DNA from: Okeanomitos corallinicola TIOX110 | GTDB taxonomy: Bacteria > Cyanobacteriota > Cyanobacteriia > Cyanobacteriales > Nostocaceae | Assembly: GCF_038050375.1 (NCBI RefSeq) | Contig: NZ_CP150886.1 | Location: forward strand, 5,001,318-5,065,317 | Direction of reading: 5' to 3' | Length of the DNA stretch: 64,000 nt | Shown: one piece after another, positions 16,940 to 25,176 of the stretch | Layout of the letters: each line of letters opens with the position of its first letter | Position numbering within the stretch: the stretch's first letter is position 1 | Position numbers and translations under genes: made by a program | Notes under the pieces: model-generated | Databases searched by the model: none | What the model saw: only the letters and a program-made list of their open reading frames with translations | Told to the model about the DNA's origin: nothing

Positions 16940-17412
16940 GTGAAAATAATAGTCTGAACGGAAACGCGACAAGTGCAATAATTTCTTCACCTTTTCTGAA
17001 AACATTAGTTCAACAAATCCGGGCAAATGATAGTTATGGTTTCTACCGGACTTGGTCTGATGAATTAATCCTCAAACCTTATGTTGTTACTAAACAAAAG
17101 AAAAAAGAAATTTCTGTAGAGGGTGAAATTGATCCAGCTACTATTTCTAGAATTAATGCTTTTTTTAGAGCAATAGCTTCTAGTATTGAAATAGAAACTG
17201 GACTACTTTCTAATGTGGTAATTGATTTAGGTCATGAAGGTTTTGGTTGGGCTTTGGTTTTTTCTGGGCGGTTATTATTAACTATCAAGACCTTGCGAGA
17301 TGCCCATCGTTTTGGTTTTGAATCCCTAGAAAAGTTAAATGAAGAGGGAGCAAAGTTTGTTGAAAAAGGAATTGATTTAGCCAAACGTTTCCCCGAAGTA
17401 GGTAATTTGTGA
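16936..17412 (+). CDS. NifX-associated protein (DUF269)
   Basis: 158 residues of the DUF269 family, always found beside nifX. Diagnostic parts: SPFLKTLVQQIRANDSYGFYRTWSDE and ISRINAFFRAIASSIEIETG, ending in LEKLNEEGAKFVEKGIDLAKRFPEVG. The exact role in nitrogenase maturation is not established. Translationally coupled to nifX by an ATGA overlap. Confidence 0.92.
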   Translation: MSENNSLNGNATSAIISSPFLKTLVQQIRANDSYGFYRTWSDELILKPYVVTKQKKKEISVEGEIDPATISRINAFFRAIASSIEIETGLLSNVVIDLGHEGFGWALVFSGRLLLTIKTLRDAHRFGFESLEKLNEEGAKFVEKGIDLAKRFPEVGNL

Positions 17413-17436
17413 TTGGTGATTGGGTAAACATAACTA

Positions 17437-17637
17437 ATGACAATTGAAGAACTAAAAACCACCATTAAAAAGCTAAATAGTAAAGCAGGTCAAATGAAAA
17501 TGGATCTGCATGATTTAGCTGAAGGACTACCTACAGATTACGAAAAGTTGATGGATGTTGCGGCACAAACTTACGAAATTTATTGCAAGTTAAATGAACT
17601 CAAGCAACAACTAAAACAAATGGAGAGTGCTAAATGA
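17437..17637 (+). CDS. CCE_0567-type small protein (DUF683)
   Basis: 66 residues forming a predicted helical hairpin: MTIEELKTTIKKLNSKAGQM...LAEGLPTDYEKLMDVAAQTYEIYCKLNELKQQLKQ. This matches the DUF683 family present in nif clusters between DUF269 and nifW; a Cyanothece member has been described as a metal-binding protein. Overlaps nifW by 4 bp. Confidence 0.88.
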   Translation: MTIEELKTTIKKLNSKAGQMKMDLHDLAEGLPTDYEKLMDVAAQTYEIYCKLNELKQQLKQMESAK

Positions 17638-17951
17638 CTGGAACTATTCAAGAATTCAAAAAACTTGTTGATGCAGAAGAATTTTTTATCTTCTTTCAAC
17701 TGCCTTATGATCAACAATTGGTTAATGTCAATCGTTTACATATATTAAAGAAATTCTCTCAGTATATGTCCGAAATTGATCAAGAATTTCCTAACTTGAG
17801 TGAGCAAGAAAAATTAGCTCAATATTGTTTAGCTTTACAGAAAGCATATCAAGTGTTTACCGAGTCTACACCCCATGAACAAAAACTGTTTAAGGTGTTT
17901 AACGATAAGCCAAAAAATGTAGTTACATTAACAGAAATCACATCTGATTAG
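17634..17951 (+). CDS. nifW: NifW, nitrogenase-protective protein
   Basis: 105 residues: IQEFKKLVDAEEFFIFFQLPYDQQLVNVNRLHILKKFSQYM matches the NifW family, reported to associate with the MoFe protein and protect it from oxygen. All-helical, no cofactor motif. Coupled to the DUF683 gene by a 4-bp overlap and followed after 10 bp by hesA. Confidence 0.93.
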   Translation: MTGTIQEFKKLVDAEEFFIFFQLPYDQQLVNVNRLHILKKFSQYMSEIDQEFPNLSEQEKLAQYCLALQKAYQVFTESTPHEQKLFKVFNDKPKNVVTLTEITSD

Positions 17952-17961
17952 GAGGTATAAA

Positions 17962-18744
17962 TTGATCAACCTAACGCCTACCGAATTAGAGCGATATAGT
18001 CGCCAAATGATGCTTCCTAATTTTGGTGAATTAGCTCAAAAGCGCCTAAAATCAGCGACAGTTCTGGTGACTGGTGTGGGTGGATTAGGTGGGACTGCGG
18101 CGCTTTACTTAACAGTAGCAGGTGTTGGGCGGCTCATTCTAGTCCGGGGTGGTGATTTGCGATTGGATGATATGAATCGTCAGATTTTAATGACTGATGA
18201 TTGGGTGGGAAAACCAAGAGTTTTTAAAGCTAAAGAAACTTTAGAAGCTATTAATCCTGATGTGCAAATTGAAGTAATTCATGATTATATTACCTCGGAA
18301 AATGTAGACTCTTTGGTGCAATCTGCTGATATGACTTTGGACTGCGCTCACAATTTTACCGAGCGGAATTTATTAAATGAAGCTTGTGTACGTTGGCGTA
18401 AACCAATGGTGGAAGCGGCGATGGATGGTATGGAGGCTTACCTCACCACAATTATTCCTGGTGTAACTCCTTGTTTGTCTTGTTTGTTTCCAGAAAAACC
18501 AGATTGGGATAGACGCGCTTTTTCAGTTTTAGGGGCTGTTTCTGGGACTTTAGCTTGTTTAACTGCATTGGAAGCTATTAAGTTAATTACCGGTTTTAGT
18601 CAACCATTATTGTCGGAATTACTAACAATTGATTTGCAGAGAATGGAGTTTGCTAAACGGCGTTCTCACCGCGACCGCAATTGTCCAGTTTGTGGTAATA
18701 CTGCACCTTGGAGATATTCCCAATCTCAGTCCCTATCAGTTTAA
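17962..18744 (+). CDS. hesA: HesA, ThiF/MoeB-like E1 enzyme
   Basis: 260 residues. The adenylation fold is shown by VTGVGGLGGTAALYL (nucleotide loop) and LDDMNRQILM, with structural zinc pairs CLSC and CPVC. HesA is a heterocyst-related member of the ThiF/MoeB family; its substrate is unsettled. The start is TTG at 17962, supported by a perfect GGAGGT seven bases upstream; the alignment with HesA begins immediately (LTPTELERYSRQMMLPNFGE). Confidence 0.93.
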   Translation: MINLTPTELERYSRQMMLPNFGELAQKRLKSATVLVTGVGGLGGTAALYLTVAGVGRLILVRGGDLRLDDMNRQILMTDDWVGKPRVFKAKETLEAINPDVQIEVIHDYITSENVDSLVQSADMTLDCAHNFTERNLLNEACVRWRKPMVEAAMDGMEAYLTTIIPGVTPCLSCLFPEKPDWDRRAFSVLGAVSGTLACLTALEAIKLITGFSQPLLSELLTIDLQRMEFAKRRSHRDRNCPVCGNTAPWRYSQSQSLSV

Positions 18745-18814
18745 AGTTTCACCACCACAAAAATAAATAATCGGCATCGGAAATCAGAATAATCGCTACA
18801 GAACAGGAAACAAA

Positions 18815-19186
18815 ATGACTGTTACTTTAACAGAAAAAGCAGAATTTCGTTTGCGGGCTTTTTTAAAAAGTTCTGCTTCTGAAGAAAATCAAGCTAAAAA
18901 AGGTGTCCGCATCTCCGTTAAAGACGGGGGTTGCAGTGGCTATGAGTATGGATTAGAAGTTACCAATAAGCCTCAACCTAATGATATCGTCAGCCAACAA
19001 GGTAATATTATTATTTACGTTGATGCTGAAAGCGCACCCTTATTAGAAGGTGTAGAAATTGATTTTGTTGAAGGTGTAATGGATAGCGGTTTTAAGTTCT
19101 CCAACCCCAACGCAACAGATACCTGTGGTTGCGGTAAATCTTTCAAAGCTGGAGATTGTTCACCTAATGGTGTACCTTGCAGCTAA
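18815..19186 (+). CDS. hesB: HesB, IscA-type iron-sulfur protein
   Basis: 123 residues of the HesB/IscA/SufA family, A-type carriers that deliver iron-sulfur clusters. The three ligand cysteines are present in GGCSGYEYGL and DTCGCGKSF. Its position between hesA and fdxH is that of the heterocyst-specific copy. A 70-bp gap separates it from hesA. Confidence 0.94.
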   Translation: MTVTLTEKAEFRLRAFLKSSASEENQAKKGVRISVKDGGCSGYEYGLEVTNKPQPNDIVSQQGNIIIYVDAESAPLLEGVEIDFVEGVMDSGFKFSNPNATDTCGCGKSFKAGDCSPNGVPCS

Positions 19187-19378
19187 AAAATTTTGGAACT
19201 TAGGAAACAATAAATATGGATTCTTTTCTAAGTTCCATTCTATTACTTACAAATTTACAACTTTCCCGTAGACATTCTCTACATTTTTGTGTACGGAAGG
19301 AAAGATTTACCTATTTTGACCAGGTAAGAACTAACTACACAAATTACAAATCCTAGTCACGTTTAAGGAGAACGAAAA

Positions 19379-19678
19379 ATGGCAACTTATCAAGTTAGAT
19401 TGATCTGCAAAAAAGAAGACCTAGACACAACAATTGAATGTGATGAAGATGTAACAATTGTTGATGCAGCAGCAGATGTAGGTATTGATTTACCTGTTTC
19501 TTGTCATTCTGGTGCTTGTTCTAGCTGTGTAGGTAAAATTGTTGAAGGCGAAATCAACCAAGATGATCAAAGTTTCTTGGATAATGACCAAATAGAAAAA
19601 GGTTTTGCTTTATTGTGTGTTACCTATCCTCGCTCTAACTGCACAATCAAAACCCACCAAGAACCTTACTTAGTTTAA
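19379..19678 (+). CDS. fdxH: FdxH, heterocyst [2Fe-2S] ferredoxin
   Basis: 99 residues of a plant-type ferredoxin, the electron donor to nitrogenase reductase in heterocysts. Cluster ligands lie in [13 protein letters not shown] and LLCVTYP. The gene has a good ribosome-binding site (AAGGAG). The 192-bp gap upstream of it after hesB probably carries its own promoter, since fdxH is known to be separately transcribed in Anabaena. Confidence 0.95.
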   Translation: MATYQVRLICKKEDLDTTIECDEDVTIVDAAADVGIDLPVSCHSGACSSCVGKIVEGEINQDDQSFLDNDQIEKGFALLCVTYPRSNCTIKTHQEPYLV

Positions 19679-19795
19679 GTAAATTTTAGGTTTTAGTATT
19701 CCTGAAATCCTATTTTCACTTTAATGGTGATGGATGATTTTTATCATCTTTCATCATTTCATTTTTTACCTTCTATCTGTAATTATTATCTGGAA

Positions 19796-20047
19796 ATGTT
19801 TACACCTTTTACTGTTACTGGCTGTTCTTTAGAATTACTCAAACCTGGAGATAAAGGTATTGTCACTGTCTGTAAAACCCAAGACGAAAAAATTAGAAAA
19901 AAGTTAATTGCTTTAGGTATCAGAACAGGGACTAATATTACTCTTGAACAGCAGTTTCCATCAATTTTGATTAAAGCTGCTAATGTAACTATGAGTATTG
20001 ATAGGGAAACAGCAAGGGCTATTTATATCCGTGTGGTTGATGTTTAA
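19796..20047 (+). CDS. FeoA-domain protein
   Basis: About 83 residues from the ATG at 19796 (MFTPFTVTGCSLELLKPGDKG). A longer frame from 19724 adds a hydrophobic leader that is not part of the domain. SH3-like FeoA fold: GDKGIVTVCKTQDEKIRKKLIALGIRTGTNITLEQ...VTMSIDRETARAIYIRVV. FeoA proteins assist the ferrous iron transporter FeoB, but here no feoB follows; a stand-alone FeoA next to fdxH suggests an iron-related role in nitrogen fixation. Confidence 0.85.
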   Translation: MFTPFTVTGCSLELLKPGDKGIVTVCKTQDEKIRKKLIALGIRTGTNITLEQQFPSILIKAANVTMSIDRETARAIYIRVVDV

Positions 20048-20123
20048 TTTTATTGGTTGTTTTAAATAGTATTATTTCTTTGATAAATAATTTTTCTTGA
20101 TTGTGTGATCAAATAGACTGAAA

Positions 20124-20161
20124 TATTGTATACTGTACTAATAGTACGGTTTAATACAATA
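20124..20161. promoter_or_regulatory. Dyad-rich region before the cytochrome b gene
   Basis: TATTGTAT and ATACAATA form 8-bp outer arms around two GTAC boxes (20135 and 20144). It lies about 95 bp upstream of the cytochrome b gene and could be an operator. Inner and outer dyads are off-centre by about 1.5 bp, so it is not a perfect single palindrome. Confidence 0.4.
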
Positions 20162-20256
20162 GTTTTAATTACATTCAATCTTGGCAAAACATATTACAAG
20201 AACATCTTTAATTAATTAAAAGTTTAAATTACTAACAACATTAAATAACATAATTT

Positions 20257-20850
20257 ATGGATTCTCCTGCAAAAAGTCAAAAATCACCAACCCAAAATAT
20301 AGCTGCTAAAATCTTCCACTCTCTTAATATCATCAGCCTTTTCTTAATGATTACCAGCGGGTTACAAATTTACAACGCTAACCCCGTTTTTGGTGGCCGT
20401 ACAGGTTTACATATTCCCCCAATTTTCACATTAGGCGCTTGGTTAGCAGGGGGTAGACATTGGCATTTTGCCGCCATGTGGTTATTTTCTCTCAATCTTT
20501 TAGGTTACGGAATTTATATTTTCATCACCAGAAGATGGCGACATAAATTTGTAGGCACAAATGACATCAAAGCCATCCAAAAAACTCAAAATCCCAAACG
20601 CCTAACCTACGCTTGGCATCGGATTATTTACACATCCATAATTCCCATCTTATTATTAGCAATTTTAACAGGAATTGGAATGTACAAACCTGCTCAATTT
20701 CCCTGGATAGTTGATATGTTTGGAGATTGGCAAGCATTAAGAATAGTACATTTTGCCTCAGTTCCATTAATAACAGTATTTGTAATCATTCATTGGCAAT
20801 TAGGAAAAAAAGCCGGAGGAGATAAACTAATAGAATCCATGTTTTGGTAA
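20257..20850 (+). CDS. Cytochrome b561/thiosulfate reductase-type membrane cytochrome
   Basis: 197 residues, four hydrophobic segments (around SLNIISLFLMITSGLQIYNA, HWHFAAMWLFSLNLLGYGIY, IIYTSIIPILLLAILTGIG and IVHFASVPLITVFVIIHW). His residues near helix ends are positioned as haem ligands (FHSLN, WHFAAMW, WHRIIY, VHFAS, IHWQ). It resembles cytochrome b/b6-type diheme proteins that deliver electrons to molybdoenzymes. The next gene, 81 bp downstream, is a Mo-cofactor oxidoreductase, so the two probably form a membrane electron-transfer pair analogous in layout to MsrPQ (YedYZ). Confidence 0.85.
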   Translation: MDSPAKSQKSPTQNIAAKIFHSLNIISLFLMITSGLQIYNANPVFGGRTGLHIPPIFTLGAWLAGGRHWHFAAMWLFSLNLLGYGIYIFITRRWRHKFVGTNDIKAIQKTQNPKRLTYAWHRIIYTSIIPILLLAILTGIGMYKPAQFPWIVDMFGDWQALRIVHFASVPLITVFVIIHWQLGKKAGGDKLIESMFW

Positions 20851-20931
20851 ACCACAGTCATAAAATCTATCAAATCATCTATAACTATCTGTGTTCATCT
20901 GCGTTTTAGAAAAAACACTTAAACATCAACC

Positions 20932-21672
20932 ATGAAAAAACCCAAGCAAAAAGAATTAATTCACCTAATTAAACCCCAACTAACACGCCGTAAACTATTA
21001 CAAATTACCGGATTTTCCAGCATAGGGACTCTACTCAGTAGTTGTGGTACACCAGCATTAGAAGACTTGGTAGGTAAACTCTCAGAACCTGTCAACCAAA
21101 AAGTAGAACAACTAATATTTCAACCACAAAAACTCGTACCAGAATTTTCTATTAACGAAATTCAACCCCAAGAATTAATAGTAAATAGCTTCCGTAATAC
21201 ACCAATAATTGATGTTGATAAATTTAAGTTAATTATTGATGGAGAAGTGAATAATCCCCTCAGTTTAAGTATGGCAGAAATTCAAAACTTACCTTTAAGT
21301 TCCATGATAATTCGTCATGTTTGCGTTGAAGGTTGGGCGGCCATTGTGCAATGGGGAGGTATATGTTTACGGGATTTAATCGCTTTATCACAACCAAAAG
21401 CAACTGTTAAATATGCTTTCTTTGAATCAGCAGATGGTTATTATGAAAGTTGGGATTTACCTTCAGTTACTCATCCACAAACCTTATTAGCTTATCAAAA
21501 AAATGGGCAACAATTACAGATTGAAAATGGCGCACCTTTGCGTTTAGCTTCACCAATTAAGTTGGGTTATAAACAGAGTAAATGGGTGACAAGAGTTACT
21601 TTGTTGAGTCAGTTATCAAATTTTAAAGGTTATTGGGAAGACCAAGGTTATGAATGGTTTGCGGGGTTGTAA
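20932..21672 (+). CDS. Molybdopterin-dependent oxidoreductase (SUOX/YedY-like), Tat lipoprotein
   Basis: 246 residues. The N-terminus has a twin-arginine signal (TRRKLLQITGFSSIG) followed by LLSSC, a lipobox, so the protein is probably exported folded and lipid-anchored. The molybdenum-ligating cysteine is in RHVCVEGWAAIVQWGG. Further sulfite-oxidase-fold parts: YYESWDLPSVTHPQTLLAY and GAPLRLASPIKLGYKQSKWV. Substrate unknown; sulfite, methionine sulfoxide or other S/N-oxides are possible. Its likely partner is the preceding cytochrome b. Confidence 0.87.
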   Translation: MKKPKQKELIHLIKPQLTRRKLLQITGFSSIGTLLSSCGTPALEDLVGKLSEPVNQKVEQLIFQPQKLVPEFSINEIQPQELIVNSFRNTPIIDVDKFKLIIDGEVNNPLSLSMAEIQNLPLSSMIIRHVCVEGWAAIVQWGGICLRDLIALSQPKATVKYAFFESADGYYESWDLPSVTHPQTLLAYQKNGQQLQIENGAPLRLASPIKLGYKQSKWVTRVTLLSQLSNFKGYWEDQGYEWFAGL

Positions 21673-21717
21673 ACAAAAGTGCTGTAATATATATAGACTA
21701 TAGAGAAAAAAGATGCT

Positions 21718-23877
21718 ATGCCCAAACGCCTCCTAGTTGTTGAATCGCCCGGAAAAGTCAAAAAACTGAGTCAAATTCTCGGTACAGATTGGATAGTTCG
21801 CGCTAGTTGTGGACATATCCGCGAACTCAGTAATGAGGGTGAAGATTCGCTAGGATTCACAATGATAGGTAACAATGTTAATTGCAAATATATCCCCCGT
21901 GACCAACGCGCTAAAGAAACAATTCAAAAACTTAAAGCCGCTGTCAAACAAGTTGATGAAGTCATTTTAGCAACAGACCCAGATAGAGAAGGAGAAACCA
22001 TTGCTTGGCATCTCAAAGAAACCCTGGGATTACGAGAACCCAAGCGAGTAGTTTATACAGAGATTACAGCATCAGCCGTAAAAGCCGCAATTTCCCATCC
22101 TCGGAAACTTGACTCTAACTTAATCGGTGCAGGATTATGCAGAGATTGTCTTGATAAGTTGGTAGGATACAAAGGTAGTCCCCTAGTTTGGGCATTAAAC
22201 AACGGTGCAAAAAGTGTAGGTAGAGTCCAAAGCGCCACATTACACCTCATTTGTCAGCGCGAAAGAGAAATTCAAATTTTCGTTCCCCAAGATTACTGGA
22301 GTGTGTGGGTAGACTACAAAGAAGGATTTCGGGCTTTTTACAAAGGTACAGCTAATACCCTCACAGAAACACCAGAATCAGAAACCCAAACCCACGATGA
22401 TGCAGCTACGAATAACCCCGAAAAACCAGAGTCTAAGAGGGTTTTATCAGCAGCAGAAGCAGATAAATTAGTTGCAGAAGCTAAACAACATCCTCACAAA
22501 GTCATCCAAATTGAAGGTAAACTCACCTATCGTCAACCACCCCCACCATTTACCACCTCCACCCTACAACAAGCAGCCGGGTCTAAACTGAAATTTGCCC
22601 CAGAAAAAACCATGCAGGTGGCACAAAAGCTATATGAGGCAGGGTTGATAACATATATGCGTACAGATTCAGTCATGCTAAGTCCTGAATTTTGCGCCAG
22701 TGCGCGTAAGTGGTTGGAAGAACATGACCCCCAGAATATACCCCAACAAGTAGCTAAATACCGTAGTAGTAAAACAGCACAGGAAGCACACGAAGCGATT
22801 CGTCCTACAGATGTGTTTCGTCCTTCGGTACAGTTGCGGGTAGAATTACCTGAAGATGAGTTTAACCTGTATGTGATGATTTGGAAAAGGGCAGTTGCTT
22901 CTCAATGTCGTCCTGCACAGGTGAGAAAAACTTTAATTATTACCCAATCAGGTAATATTTTATGGCAAGCGAGGGGACAAGTTGTAGAGTTTTATGGTTA
23001 TGCGAAATATTGGCCTAATTTGGGTAAAGATGCGGTTTTACCAATTTTACAACAGGGGCAAAAATTAACTTTAGAAAATGCCGGACATGAAAAGAAACAA
23101 ACCCAACCACCACCAAGATACAGTGAACCAAAACTTGTACAATTAATGGAAAGAAAAGGTATTGGTCGTCCTAGTACCTACGCGCCTACAGTTGCGACTT
23201 TAAAGAAACGTAATTATATTGAATTAAAAAAAGGTAATCTTCATCCTACAACTTTAGGTTTAGAAGTTGATGAGTTTTTACAAAAGGCATTACCAGATTT
23301 ATTAGAAGCAGAATTTACCGCCAAGATGGAAGCGGAATTAGATAAAATTGCTGAAGGTAAAAATTCTTGGCAAAATTATTTAACTACTTGGAATCAAAGT
23401 TATTTTGTCCCTGCACTTTCTAAAGCTAAAACTGTGGTTGTTAATGTAGGAAATACGGCTAAAACTAATGGTAAATTTGAGCGTAAATATGAAAGTTCAA
23501 AAACTAAATGTCCTGAATGTAGCAACTTTTTAGCGAAAATTCCTAGTAGTAAGGTGAAGAAGAAATATTTTCTTAAATGTGTGAGTGGTTGTGAAAATAT
23601 TGTTTTGTTTTGGAGTGATTTTAATAAACGTTGGGAAGCACCAAAAACAAAAACATCGGCAACAGAAAATACTCCTAAGCCAGCGGCTAAAATAACATCT
23701 TATCCCTGTCCGGTATGTAAGAAACCTTTAGAGGAGTATAGTTATATTAAAGATGGGCAGAATAAAACCATGTTGCGGTGTTCTGGTCAGGATTCTTGGA
23801 AGGATAAAAAACATAAGGATGCGGCTTATTTTTATACAGCAAAAGGGTGGTGGAGTCCTAAATTTGGGAATTTGTAG
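21718..23877 (+). CDS. topA: DNA topoisomerase I (type IA)
   Basis: 719 residues. Toprim domain: RLLVVESPGKVKKL near the start and TDPDREGETIAWHL. The active-site tyrosine is in GLITYMRTDSV. KGIGRPSTYAPTVATLKKRNYI is also conserved. Two C-terminal zinc-ribbon-like units follow (CPECSNF...CVSGC and CPVCKKP...CSGQ). It is shorter than the roughly 850-900 residues common for cyanobacterial TopA, mainly in the C-terminal tail, and so may be a second, accessory topoisomerase. Confidence 0.92.
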   Translation: MPKRLLVVESPGKVKKLSQILGTDWIVRASCGHIRELSNEGEDSLGFTMIGNNVNCKYIPRDQRAKETIQKLKAAVKQVDEVILATDPDREGETIAWHLKETLGLREPKRVVYTEITASAVKAAISHPRKLDSNLIGAGLCRDCLDKLVGYKGSPLVWALNNGAKSVGRVQSATLHLICQREREIQIFVPQDYWSVWVDYKEGFRAFYKGTANTLTETPESETQTHDDAATNNPEKPESKRVLSAAEADKLVAEAKQHPHKVIQIEGKLTYRQPPPPFTTSTLQQAAGSKLKFAPEKTMQVAQKLYEAGLITYMRTDSVMLSPEFCASARKWLEEHDPQNIPQQVAKYRSSKTAQEAHEAIRPTDVFRPSVQLRVELPEDEFNLYVMIWKRAVASQCRPAQVRKTLIITQSGNILWQARGQVVEFYGYAKYWPNLGKDAVLPILQQGQKLTLENAGHEKKQTQPPPRYSEPKLVQLMERKGIGRPSTYAPTVATLKKRNYIELKKGNLHPTTLGLEVDEFLQKALPDLLEAEFTAKMEAELDKIAEGKNSWQNYLTTWNQSYFVPALSKAKTVVVNVGNTAKTNGKFERKYESSKTKCPECSNFLAKIPSSKVKKKYFLKCVSGCENIVLFWSDFNKRWEAPKTKTSATENTPKPAAKITSYPCPVCKKPLEEYSYIKDGQNKTMLRCSGQDSWKDKKHKDAAYFYTAKGWWSPKFGNL

Positions 23878-24010
23878 ATTGAATGAATATGAATGAATAT
23901 TTTATGCAGATGCTGTTAATGTGTAACTGTATTTTTTAAAAATTGGGATGTTCCCGGTAATGCTTGGATAATTTAGGTGTAAAAGATAATCCTTTACACC
24001 CTGTGAAAAT

Positions 24011-24322
24011 TTAAGATTTTTGAATTTCTTGTTGTAAAGTTTGCACTTCTTCAACAGATAATTCTGTAACTTCAGCAATTTGTTCTAAACTCATTACTCC
24101 CATTCTTAACAAGTTTAAAGCTAACTTTCTGGTTGTTTCCGTTTTACCTTTGGCTTCACCTTCTTCTAGGATTTCTTGATAAATGACTGATTCGCGCATA
24201 ATCTCACTCCTGAATATTTTCCTAATTACATCTTTGTTTAACACTAGACCGGCTAAAACGCTACTAGCAGCAGCTATATTTCTTTGTAACCTTTGTTCTG
24301 TGATTCCTTCTACTGCATTTGT
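24011..24322 (-). pseudogene. Truncated Rpn/DUF2887-type nuclease remnant
   Basis: Only the C-terminal region remains: the frame AVEGITEQRLQRNIAAASSVLAGLVLNKDVIRKIF (from about 24310) runs into MRESVIYQEILEEGEAKGKTETTRKLALNLLRMG...LSVEEVQTLQQEI, the usual helical tail of these proteins. The frame is closed by a stop just upstream, and no nuclease domain precedes it. The intact relative at 24334-25116 lies directly upstream, so this is a degraded neighbour or duplicate. Confidence 0.7.
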
Positions 24323-24333
24323 TCATCTAATGT

Positions 24334-25116
24334 CTATTTATGATTTTGCTGTTTGATTGCTTGTTGCACGACGTCGATATCTAACTCAAGTATACGAGCA
24401 ATTTGTTCTACATTTAACCCCTCATTTAACAGTCTAGGAATGGTTTCTAGCTTTGTTTCTAACTCTGTTTCTTCTTTGACTTCTTGATAAAATCGGGTTT
24501 TTTGCCATTCTGTTAATCCAAACATTGCTTCTAACTCCTGACGGCTATAGGATGAGAATTTGTAAACTAGCATTCTTTCTACTAATTCTAAAAGATTTCG
24601 ACTCTTGGCCGCATCTGCTTTTTCTACTAAATTGATCAAAGTTTTTGCTTGTTGGATAGCTTCATCTTCAGGGGAAACTACTAATTTAATAATACCTAAA
24701 CCAATTGAAGATGATGTATCAGTTATTTCATCTAAGTAAACGACATGAATTAATCCAGCAGTTAGTAAACTTTGATATGCTAAGGGTATACCAGGATCAA
24801 GATCCCGATTTGCCCACAATACTACCGCTTGCCATGTTCTTTGAGGTTTATATTGGTTTAAGTAAAGAAATGCTTCTGTAATTAATCGCCAGTATAAATT
24901 ATCATCGCTTTGAAATTGTACTTCCACAAAATAAATCGGGTCTTGTGGGTACTCTGGTTTGGGTAAAAATAAGCCATCTATTCGACGTGCTAATTCTTTG
25001 ATTTCCACTGAGGAAAATTCGTAGTGTAAGGCTAGTGTTGGTGACTGTTCTAGCAATTCAAATAACACACTGGGGAGATTTTGCAGTAATGTGTAAAATA
25101 TCGTGTCTGTCTTCAT
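24334..25116 (-). CDS. Rpn family recombination-promoting nuclease (DUF2887)
   Basis: 260 residues. The PD-(D/E)xK-type core is visible as ELARRIDGLFLPKP...PIYFVEVQFQ, with D and E-x-Q in place of E-x-K as usual in this family. YWRLITEAFLYLNQY is also conserved. The C-terminal tail holds repeat-like helices (LEAMFGLTEWQKTRFYQEV, LNEGLNVEQIARILELDIDVV). Such proteins are abundant in cyanobacteria and related to Rpn/PDDEXK transposase-like nucleases; the cellular role is uncertain. Confidence 0.82.
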   Translation of the reverse strand: MKTDTIFYTLLQNLPSVLFELLEQSPTLALHYEFSSVEIKELARRIDGLFLPKPEYPQDPIYFVEVQFQSDDNLYWRLITEAFLYLNQYKPQRTWQAVVLWANRDLDPGIPLAYQSLLTAGLIHVVYLDEITDTSSSIGLGIIKLVVSPEDEAIQQAKTLINLVEKADAAKSRNLLELVERMLVYKFSSYSRQELEAMFGLTEWQKTRFYQEVKEETELETKLETIPRLLNEGLNVEQIARILELDIDVVQQAIKQQNHK

Positions 25117-25176
25117 TTGATAACTCGTTTAATGCACCGTGTTGAATCTTTTTCATATTTTTATATTAGACGTTTC

